Below are positions 33,233-39,210 of a stretch of 39,210 nucleotides of DNA, one piece after another; positions within the stretch are counted from its first letter, which is position 1, and each line of letters opens with the position of its first letter. Origin of the DNA: Mycobacterium hubeiense (lineage in GTDB: Bacteria > Actinomycetota > Actinomycetes > Mycobacteriales > Mycobacteriaceae); contig NZ_PIZU01000042.1 of assembly GCF_002838065.1 (NCBI RefSeq), forward strand, positions 1-39,210. Reading direction: 5' to 3'. Below the pieces are notes generated by a model, which saw only the letters and a program-made list of their open reading frames with translations, had not been told where the DNA came from and searched no databases. Position numbers and translations under genes: made by a program.

Positions 33233-33238
33233 TATAGG
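33233..33238 (+). promoter_or_regulatory. Candidate leaderless -10 box (TATAGG)
   Basis: TATAGG lies 6 nt before the ATG at 33245. It matches the first four bases of TATAAT. Confidence 0.35.
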
Positions 33239-33244
33239 TGAATC

Positions 33245-33493
33245 ATGACGATCTCGACCGACGACGTGCGTCGGCTGCTGCAGGCCGAGGAGCGGGGCGC
33301 TGTGTTGGTGCTGGTTGAAGGCCGCACCGAGGTGATCGCGGCGGGCCGGCTCGCCTCCGAGCAGTATCGGGGTGCGCTGGAGGTCATCTCGCGCGACGAG
33401 CTGGTCAAGCGTGTCGGCGCCGATCCTTCAGAACACGAGCTCGCCGAGCAGGCGGCAATCCTCGACTCGGCGATCTCCGAGCTGGGCGGTTAG
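33245..33493 (+). CDS. Small conserved protein of unknown function
   Basis: 82 aa, acidic, soluble. Starts MTISTDDVRRLLQAEERGAV, followed by two short strands (VLVLVEGRTEVI) and a helix (SEHELAEQAAILDSAISEL). The AT-richer TATAGG just upstream gives it a possible promoter of its own. No family recognised with confidence. Its stop codon overlaps that of the convergent next gene (TTAG shared). Confidence 0.7.
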   Translation: MTISTDDVRRLLQAEERGAVLVLVEGRTEVIAAGRLASEQYRGALEVISRDELVKRVGADPSEHELAEQAAILDSAISELGG

Positions 33494-34182
33494 GCCTCGA
33501 TCTCGCCGGCGATCCTGCGCTCGATGCTGGCGCGGGTGGCGGCCGGCAGCACGACGAGCCCGTCGAGTTCCTTTTGCGCACGCGCATAGGCGTTTTGGCG
33601 CTCCTGCGGGGTGGCGCCGTCATCGGACGCCAGCCGCAGCAGGTTCTGCGCCCGCGCCAGCCGCTCCTGGGCCTCGGCGGAAAAGTCGCTGCGGCGCCGA
33701 CGAATCGCCTCGGTCTCGGCGATGTCGAACGCCGCCGCATACTCGTGCACCGCGTCGCGGTACTCCAGCTGGGCAGCGCGGTCGCCGAGCAGGTCCTCGA
33801 CGGACTCCGGCCGCAGCAGGTCGGCGCGGCTGCGGGCCTTGTGAAACGCGATCGTGAGCGGATCGCGCATATCGGTCATCATCGGGAAGTCGAGCAGCTT
33901 GGCGATGTCGATCTCGTAGTCCAGCCAGCGGGCATTCGTCCGGTCATGCTGCGCGAGCACCTTGGCCAGCTCGCGCTTCTGGGCGGCCTCGTTGTCCCGG
34001 CCGCGGGCGGCCGCTTCCGCCATCGCGATCTTCGTCTGCTGCTTGATGCGGTACCGCTCGAGACGGCGCTCGGCCCGTCGCTCGTTCGCGGCGGCGACGG
34101 CCTTGACTCCGCCGCCGATCATGCCGCCCAGCGGAAAGATCAGCCACCAGAAGTTGCCCGCGAAATGAAGGAAGGCCTCCAC
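33490..34182 (-). CDS. Membrane-anchored coiled-coil protein, unknown function
   Basis: 230 aa. One N-terminal hydrophobic segment (~5-30, HFAGNFWWLIFPLGGMIGGG) is followed by a long charged helical region (~32-85, ANERRAERRLERYRIKQQTK and on) likely to be coiled coil, and a second helical part (~95-230) rich in Ala, Arg and Glu with EAQERLARAQNLLRLASDDG. It resembles the unnamed conserved mycobacterial membrane proteins with this layout. GTG at 34182 was chosen because the hydrophobic segment begins at once. Role unknown; a scaffold or cell-envelope role is only a guess. Confidence 0.75.
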   Translation of the reverse strand: MEAFLHFAGNFWWLIFPLGGMIGGGVKAVAAANERRAERRLERYRIKQQTKIAMAEAAARGRDNEAAQKRELAKVLAQHDRTNARWLDYEIDIAKLLDFPMMTDMRDPLTIAFHKARSRADLLRPESVEDLLGDRAAQLEYRDAVHEYAAAFDIAETEAIRRRRSDFSAEAQERLARAQNLLRLASDDGATPQERQNAYARAQKELDGLVVLPAATRASIERRIAGEIEA

Positions 34183-34276
34183 ACCGCCAGGATGCCATCA
34201 GTGCGACGGCAGGCCGTCGATCGTGTGGCTGAGCTGGTCGGCGACCGCGCCGGGCTATGCACGAAGAGCAGTGTTG

Positions 34277-35749
34277 TCACCCGTTCAGCCCGATTCGCCG
34301 GTACCGGTTCAGTCGGGCCGTCAGCCGTCGATCGTCGGGAATGGCCCGCAGCGTGTGCAGCTCGTTGGCGATTGTCGCCGACAGCCGGCTGGTGAACTCC
34401 AGCGGTTCGTCGGCCGCGTCGGGATGTTCACCGACGACCGCGTCGACGATTCCGTGCCGTAGCAAGTCTGCCGATCGAATACCTTGCGCCCCAGCAAGTT
34501 CCGCCGCATGCGCCGTATCGCGGTAGACGATCGCGCTGGCTCCTTCTGGCGGCAGCGGCGCCAACCAGCCGTGCAACGCGGCCAGCACGCGATCCGCGGG
34601 CACCATCGCCAGCGCCGGCCCGCCGCTGCCCTGACCCAGCAGCACCGACACCGTCGGAGTGTCCAGCGTGACGAGTTCGGCCAGGCAGCGGGCGATCTCA
34701 GCGGCCAGGCCACCCTGTTCGGCCTCCACGGTCAATGCCGGCCCGGCCGTGTCGATCACGCACACCAGCGGCAGCCGCAGCCCCGCCGCCAGCGCCATGC
34801 CGCGGCGGGCTTCGCGCAACGCGCCCGGCCCGACCATCCCGACGACGCGCTGTTGGCCGAGCACGACGGCGGGCTGACCGCCGAACCGCGCCAGCGCCAA
34901 GACCGTCGTCGCCGCCTCACCCTGCTCGGTGCCCGACAGCAGCACCCGGTCCGTCGTGCCGTGGCGCAGCAGATAACCGATCCCCGGCCGGTCCGGCCGC
35001 CGCGAGGCCTCCACCGACGTCCACGCCGGCACGTCGGGCAACGGCTCGGCCGCCGGCGCCGGCGGCGGCAGGCGCGGTGCATCGGCGACCACCCGCAGCG
35101 CGCGGTCGAGGGTGGCTCGCAGAGACTCCAACGGCACCACGCCGTCGATCACGCCGTGGCGGTGCAGGTTTTCGGCGGTCTGGATGCCCGCCGGGAACGG
35201 CTCGCCGTAGAGCTGTTCGTACACCCGCGGGCCGAGGAATCCGACCAGCGCCCCGGGTTCCGCGGCGGTGACATGGCCGAGCGAACCCCACGACGCGAAC
35301 ACCCCGCCGGTGGTCGGGTGTCGCAGGTAGACGAGATACGGCAGGTGCGCCCGCTTGTGCAGTTCCACCGCCGCGGCGATCTTGACCATCTGCAGGAAGG
35401 CCACGGTGCCCTCCTGCATCCGCGTCCCGCCCGACGACGGCGAGGCCAGCAGCGGCAGCCGTTCGGCGGTCGCGCGGTGCACCGCGGCGGTGATCCGTTC
35501 GGCGGCGGCCACCCCGATCGAGCCGGCCAGAAAGTCGAACTCGCACACCACCACCGCGACCCGGCGGCCGAATACCCGCCCTTCGCCGGTGAGCACCGAT
35601 TCGTCCAGTCCGGTCTTCGCGGACGCTTCGGCCAACTCCCGCCGATAGTCCTCATCCGGCGACACGTCCAGCGGCGGCCCGTCCCAACTGACGAACGACC
35701 CGTCGTCCAGCACGACATCGCGAAGCTGACGGGCGCCGATACGGCTCAC
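34277..35749 (-). CDS. accD3: Acyl-CoA carboxylase beta subunit AccD3
   Basis: 490 aa carboxyltransferase with two crotonase-fold halves: the N-half includes VVCEFDFLAGSIGVAAAERI and the SPSSGGTRMQEGTVAFLQMV active-site segment; the C-half includes LRLPLVCVIDTAGPALTVEA and LLGQGSGGPALAMVPADRVL. It transfers carboxyl from biotin to an acyl-CoA; the partner biotin protein is not in the window. The two halves in one chain, and the position near prr genes, match Rv0904c. GTG start at 35749 (MSRIGARQL), with TAGCCT 6 nt upstream, so probably leaderless. Divergent from the glycosyltransferase operon, 124 bp apart. Confidence 0.93.
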   Translation of the reverse strand: MSRIGARQLRDVVLDDGSFVSWDGPPLDVSPDEDYRRELAEASAKTGLDESVLTGEGRVFGRRVAVVVCEFDFLAGSIGVAAAERITAAVHRATAERLPLLASPSSGGTRMQEGTVAFLQMVKIAAAVELHKRAHLPYLVYLRHPTTGGVFASWGSLGHVTAAEPGALVGFLGPRVYEQLYGEPFPAGIQTAENLHRHGVIDGVVPLESLRATLDRALRVVADAPRLPPPAPAAEPLPDVPAWTSVEASRRPDRPGIGYLLRHGTTDRVLLSGTEQGEAATTVLALARFGGQPAVVLGQQRVVGMVGPGALREARRGMALAAGLRLPLVCVIDTAGPALTVEAEQGGLAAEIARCLAELVTLDTPTVSVLLGQGSGGPALAMVPADRVLAALHGWLAPLPPEGASAIVYRDTAHAAELAGAQGIRSADLLRHGIVDAVVGEHPDAADEPLEFTSRLSATIANELHTLRAIPDDRRLTARLNRYRRIGLNG

Positions 35750-35755
35750 CGCATG

Positions 35756-35761
35756 AGGCTA
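35756..35761 (-). promoter_or_regulatory. Candidate leaderless -10 box for accD3 (TAGCCT)
   Basis: On the minus strand TAGCCT is followed by 6 nt and then the accD3 GTG. It lies about 49 bp from the CIRCE element of the divergent operon. Confidence 0.4.
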
Positions 35762-35809
35762 ACGCGCGCGCCACCCCCGGATGGCGAACGCGCGCAACGG
35801 TTGTCATAA

Positions 35810-35836
35810 TTAGCACTCATCGAGTAAGAGTGCTAA
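35810..35836. promoter_or_regulatory. CIRCE element (HrcA operator) upstream of the glycosyltransferase operon
   Basis: TTAGCACTC (35810-35818), nine bases, GAGTGCTAA (35828-35836). Both arms and the 9-bp spacer match the CIRCE consensus exactly. In bacteria this is the binding site of the heat-shock repressor HrcA, usually in front of groES-groEL or dnaK. A -35-like TTGTCA (35801-35806) or -10-like CATAAT (35805-35810) overlaps its left edge, so bound HrcA would block transcription of the gene starting at 35874. No chaperone gene is present here. Confidence 0.92.
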
Positions 35837-35873
35837 AAGCCGCCTGCTGCGCTGACGGAGAGGAGGAACATCG

Positions 35874-37028
35874 GTGAGCGGCACGGAACTCGTCACCATG
35901 CCCGATGCGGCCCAACCACTTCGGATCGTGCTCGTCGCACCGCCGTACTTCGACATCCCGCCCAAGGGTTACGGCGGCACCGAGGCCGTCGTCGCCGACC
36001 TGGCCGACGCGCTGGTCAAACGCGGGCACCGCGTCACGGTCCTGGGTGCCGGTGAGCCAGGCACGTCAGCGCGGCTGATCCCGTTGTGGGAGCGGACGAT
36101 TCCAGAGCGGCTGGGCCAGCCCTACCCGGAGGTCATGCACGCGCTGAAGGTGCGTCGCGCCATCGAACACCTCGCGGCCACCGACGGCGTGGACCTCGTG
36201 CACGATCACACCTTCGCCGGCCCCCTCAACACGCCGGCGTACCGGGCGCTCGGGCTGCCCACCGTGGTCACCGTGCACGGCCCCATCGACGACGACCTGT
36301 ACCCCTACTACCGGGAACTGGGCGACGACGTCGGGCTCATCGCCATCAGCGACCGTCAACGCGAACTCGCTCCGGACCTCAATTGGGTTGGCCGCGTTCA
36401 CAATGCGCTGCGCATCGACGACTGGCCGTTCCGCGCCGACAAGGGTGACTACGCGTTGTTCCTCGGCCGCTACGCCCCGTACAAGGGGGCCCACCTGGCG
36501 GTGCGGGCGGCGCACGAAGCGGGCGTTCCGCTGGTGCTGGCCGGCAAGTGCGACGAGCCATCCGAGCAGGCGTACTTCGACGAACAGGTGCGCCCGCTGC
36601 TCACCGAGACGGATCATGTGTTCGGTCAGGCCGATGCGGTGAGCAAACGCAAGCTGCTCGCCGGCGCCCGCTGCCTGCTGTTCCCGATCCAATGGGAGGA
36701 GCCGTTCGGGATGGTGATGATCGAAGCGATGGCTTGTGGCACACCGGTGGTGGCGCTGCGCGGCGGCGCGGTGCCCGAGGTCGTCGTCGACGGGGTGACC
36801 GGGGTGATCTGCGAACACCCCGACGAGCTGCCCGCGGCGATGGAAAAGGCGCAGACGCTCGACCCCGCCGCCTGCCGCCGCCACGTGGCCGCGCACTTCG
36901 GGGTGGGCCAATTCGGTTCGGGCTACGAGCAGATCTACCGGCGCGTGGTCGGCGACCCCGCCTCGGCCCGTCACGTGACGCTGCGCCAAGTGCTGCCGCC
37001 CGATATCGGAGAGCGGGCGACGGCGTGA
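35874..37028 (+). CDS. Glycosyltransferase family 4 under CIRCE control
   Basis: 384 aa, GT-B fold, retaining type. The N-terminal nucleotide-fold has RIVLVAPPYFDIPPKGYGGT, the usual GT4 donor-sugar entry loop. The C-half contains GRYAPYKGAHLAVRAA (phosphate-binding Arg/Lys) and the E276-x7-E284 motif (EPFGMVMIEAMACGTPVVAL). No TM helix, so cytosolic. Sugar donor and acceptor unknown. GTG at 35874 has a strong AGGAGG (35861-35866) 7 nt upstream. Its stop overlaps the next start (GTGA), so it is coupled to the glucosidase. The CIRCE element 37 bp before the start implies induction by heat or protein-folding stress. Confidence 0.9.
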   Translation: MSGTELVTMPDAAQPLRIVLVAPPYFDIPPKGYGGTEAVVADLADALVKRGHRVTVLGAGEPGTSARLIPLWERTIPERLGQPYPEVMHALKVRRAIEHLAATDGVDLVHDHTFAGPLNTPAYRALGLPTVVTVHGPIDDDLYPYYRELGDDVGLIAISDRQRELAPDLNWVGRVHNALRIDDWPFRADKGDYALFLGRYAPYKGAHLAVRAAHEAGVPLVLAGKCDEPSEQAYFDEQVRPLLTETDHVFGQADAVSKRKLLAGARCLLFPIQWEEPFGMVMIEAMACGTPVVALRGGAVPEVVVDGVTGVICEHPDELPAAMEKAQTLDPAACRRHVAAHFGVGQFGSGYEQIYRRVVGDPASARHVTLRQVLPPDIGERATA

Positions 37029-39148
37029 ATGCACCGACGCCGCTCAACAGCAGCGAACCCGCCGGCCTCGGATTCGTCGGCGACACCGTGACGCTGGTCG
37101 AAGGCGCCACCTTCTGCCTGTCCGACCGGCGTGGCGACGTGCTGGCGGGTCGCTCGCACGGGTTGTTCTTCCGCGACGCCCGGGTGCTGTCCCGGTGGGA
37201 TCTGCGCGTCGACGGTCAACAACCCGAACCGCTGGCCGTGCAGACGCCCGAAGCCTTTGCCGCGCAATACATTCTGCGGCGGGCCCCGAGGGCGGGCCTG
37301 GCGGACAGCACGCTGTTGATCGTGCGCGAGCGACTCGTCGCCGACGGCATGCGCGAAACCATCGTGCTGCACAACCTCGACGACGAGGCCACGGTGGTGA
37401 CCCTGGAACTGCACGCCGACGCCGACTTCGCCGACCTGTTCGCGGTCAAGGAGGGCCGTGCCCCCCTCGGCGGTGCCGAATTGACGCTCATGGACGACGA
37501 ATTGGTGCTCGCCGATCGCACCGACCCGATCCGCGGCGTGAAAGTCGCCGCCTCCGGAGATCCCGCGCTGCTGCCCGGTTCGTTCACCTGGCGGCTGGTG
37601 GTCCCGCCGCGACAGCGGTGGCAGGCCGAGATCGTCGTCGAACCGACATGGGCGAATCAAGTTGTGAAGACGCGCTTCCGGCGCGGCGAGCAGGTGGAGT
37701 CCAGCGCACCGGCGCGCAAGCTCGAGGCCTGGCGCGACACCGCGACCAACGTGGAATCCGATCACGCCGGGCTGACGCAGACGTTGCGGCGCAGCGAAAG
37801 CGACTTGGGCGCCTTGTTGATTCACGACGACGCCGGCGGGCGCCCCTTCGTCGCCGCCGGGGCGCCGTGGTTCATGACGCTGTTCGGCCGCGACAGCCTG
37901 CTGACCGCGTGGATGGCGCTGCCGTTGGACGTCGGCCTGTCGGTGGGCACCCTGCAGCAGCTCGCCGACGCGCAGGGCCGCCGCGTCGATCCCGTCACCG
38001 AGGAGCAGCCCGGCCGGATACTGCACGAGATCCGTCGCGGCCCCGCGAGCAACGACGTGTTCGGCGGCACCGTCTACTACGGCGCGGTCGACGCGACGCC
38101 GTTGTTCGTCATGCTGCTCGCCGAGAGCTGGCGGTGGGGCGCCGACGAGGAGTTCGTGCGCTCGCTGGTGCCGGCCGCCGACGCAGCGCTGGACTGGGCC
38201 GCCCGCTACGGCGACGCCGACCGCGACGGCTTCATCGAATACCGCCGAGCCACCGACCGCGGGCTGATCAACCAGGGCTGGAAGGACAGTTTCGACGGCA
38301 TCAACGACGCCGCCGGCCACCACGCCGACCCGCCGATCGCGCTGTGCGAGGTCCAGGGCTACCAGTACGCGGCATTGTTGGCCCGCGCCGAACTCGCCGA
38401 GGCGTTCGGTGAGCCGGCGACCGCCGGGCGGCTGCGTGCGCGGGCCCAAGCGCTGCAAGAGCACTTCTTGGAGGCGTTCTGGCTGCCGGAGCAAGGGTGG
38501 TACGCCATCGCCCTGGACGGCCGCAAGCGGCCCGTCGACGCGCTGACGAGCAACATCGGGCACTGCCTGTGGACCGGCATCGCCACCGACGCGCACGCCG
38601 AGGTGATCGTCGAGCGGCTCGCCCGCGACGAGATGGACTCCGGATTCGGCCTGCGCACCCTGGCCACGACGATGGGCGCCTACAACCCGATGAGCTATCA
38701 CAACGGCTCGGTCTGGCCGCACGACACCGCGATCGCCGTCGCAGGCCTGCTGCGCTATGCGCACATTCCGGGCGCGGTCGCGCTGGCCGAACGCCTGGCC
38801 GGCGGCCTACTCGACGCGGCCGACGCATTCGGCGGCCGGCTGCCCGAGCTGTATTGCGGCTTCCCGCGGTCGCAGTTCAAGCTTCCGGTGCCCTATCCCA
38901 CATCGTGCTCGCCACAGGCGTGGGCAAGCGCGGCGCCGCTGCTGTTGCTGCGGTCGTTCCTCGGCCTGGATCCGCACGTGCCGGACCGTCGGCTGACGGT
39001 GGCGCCGCGGCTGCCGCAGGCCTGGGGCCGGGTCGCGTTGAGCGAACTGCGGTTGGGTGATGTGACGGTGCACGTCGAGGCGGAGGGCGAGGCGGTCAAG
39101 GTCAACGGCCTGCCGGCCGACTGGCAGCTGGTGACCGCGCAGGGCTGA
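37025..39148 (+). CDS. Glycogen-debranching-type amylo-alpha-1,6-glucosidase
   Basis: 707 aa. An N-terminal beta-rich domain of the GDE_N_bis type (~15-210; TLVEGATFCLSDRRGDVLAG, HGLFFRDARVLSRWDLRV) is followed by an (alpha/alpha)6 glucosidase domain (~270-690) with FGRDSLLTAWMALP, INQGWKDSFDGI and MSYHNGSVWPHDTAI, the hallmarks of the bacterial debranching and MGH family. It lacks the transferase half of eukaryotic debranching enzymes. No signal peptide, so intracellular alpha-glucan or glycoside is the likely substrate. GTG at 37025 overlaps the glycosyltransferase stop; an upstream in-frame extension lies within that gene and is a shadow. The pair suggests making and trimming of one glucan or glycoconjugate. 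Confidence 0.9.
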   Translation: MNAPTPLNSSEPAGLGFVGDTVTLVEGATFCLSDRRGDVLAGRSHGLFFRDARVLSRWDLRVDGQQPEPLAVQTPEAFAAQYILRRAPRAGLADSTLLIVRERLVADGMRETIVLHNLDDEATVVTLELHADADFADLFAVKEGRAPLGGAELTLMDDELVLADRTDPIRGVKVAASGDPALLPGSFTWRLVVPPRQRWQAEIVVEPTWANQVVKTRFRRGEQVESSAPARKLEAWRDTATNVESDHAGLTQTLRRSESDLGALLIHDDAGGRPFVAAGAPWFMTLFGRDSLLTAWMALPLDVGLSVGTLQQLADAQGRRVDPVTEEQPGRILHEIRRGPASNDVFGGTVYYGAVDATPLFVMLLAESWRWGADEEFVRSLVPAADAALDWAARYGDADRDGFIEYRRATDRGLINQGWKDSFDGINDAAGHHADPPIALCEVQGYQYAALLARAELAEAFGEPATAGRLRARAQALQEHFLEAFWLPEQGWYAIALDGRKRPVDALTSNIGHCLWTGIATDAHAEVIVERLARDEMDSGFGLRTLATTMGAYNPMSYHNGSVWPHDTAIAVAGLLRYAHIPGAVALAERLAGGLLDAADAFGGRLPELYCGFPRSQFKLPVPYPTSCSPQAWASAAPLLLLRSFLGLDPHVPDRRLTVAPRLPQAWGRVALSELRLGDVTVHVEAEGEAVKVNGLPADWQLVTAQG

Positions 39149-39162
39149 TCGCGGTGGGTCGT

Positions 39163-39168
39163 TAGGGT
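39163..39168 (+). promoter_or_regulatory. Candidate leaderless -10 box (TAGGGT)
   Basis: TAGGGT lies 7 nt before an ATG at 39176. It fits the leaderless pattern of other genes here. Confidence 0.35.
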
Positions 39169-39175
39169 GGGGCCC

Positions 39176-39210
39176 ATGGTGTGTCCTGGAAGCTGGATCA
39201 GGCTTGCGGG
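39176..39210 (+). CDS. Possible start of a further gene, cut by the window end
   Basis: ATG at 39176 reads MVCPGSWIRLA up to the window edge with no stop. Only 11 codons are visible, so nothing can be said of the product. The only support is the TAGGGT box at leaderless distance and the end of the previous gene 27 bp upstream. Confidence 0.25.
   Translation, partial: MVCPGSWIRLA

Noticed and set aside
34183..34276. Further gene between accD3 and the coiled-coil protein gene
   Set aside because: 94 bp only, no start with a ribosome site and no coding pattern.

Overview
The window is high-GC actinobacterial DNA and is almost certainly from a Mycobacterium/Mycolicibacterium chromosome. The best evidence is gene order: sepH-serC-(diiron oxygenase)-fprB-(VOC protein)-citA-...-gltA2-(FAD oxidoreductase)-fkbP-arfA/B/C-prrB-prrA-...-accD3 follows the Mycobacterium tuberculosis Rv0883c-Rv0904c neighbourhood as I remember it, with additions. 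pdxH next to citA, and three ABC exporters next to prrA, fit a rapidly growing, non-tuberculous species. Many starts are GTG, and several genes have a TANNNT -10 box only 6-8 nt before the start codon, as expected for leaderless mycobacterial mRNAs.

Left edge (1-3.06 kb, all minus strand): an accessory cassette of type VII secretion (ESX) flavour. It holds a large protein that starts 'MSLADVQRW' and runs off the window, an EspC/WXG100-like small protein broken by one missing base exactly at its W-x-G turn, and a 291-aa protein with an N-terminal helix-turn-helix and what looks like an FtsK/EccC-type ATPase fold without its catalytic motifs.

Core block (3.1-20.9 kb): sepH (cell division) and serC (serine synthesis); an AurF-like diiron oxygenase followed 13 bp later by the ferredoxin-fused reductase fprB; a VOC protein; a mycothiol-dependent-isomerase-like protein overlapping citA; pdxH; a TetR regulator with a +1 frameshift; gltA2; a 14-TM drug exporter; a small secreted protein; a carotenoid-desaturase-like FAD enzyme divergent from an FKBP prolyl isomerase; the arfABC operon (OmpATb and its two small membrane partners, arfB being only 51 codons); and the prrA-prrB two-component system.

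Inserted block between prrA and accD3 (20.97-34.2 kb): a plus-strand operon of three ABC exporter half-transporters, the last two forming a heterodimer with complementary degenerate motifs; a repeat-rich non-coding stretch (26.7-27.1 kb) with hairpins and a reiterated CGAGTGTGC motif; a GAF-LuxR regulator plus FAD oxidoreductase, divergent from two overlapping acyl-CoA synthetase genes; and three small proteins of unknown role.

Right edge (34.3-39.2 kb): accD3 is divergent from a two-gene operon of a GT4 glycosyltransferase and a glycogen-debranching-type glucosidase. A perfect CIRCE element (the HrcA heat-shock operator) lies in the promoter of this carbohydrate operon rather than in front of groES/groEL. 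This is the most striking regulatory observation in the window. No rRNA, tRNA, CRISPR array, transposase or integrase was seen.
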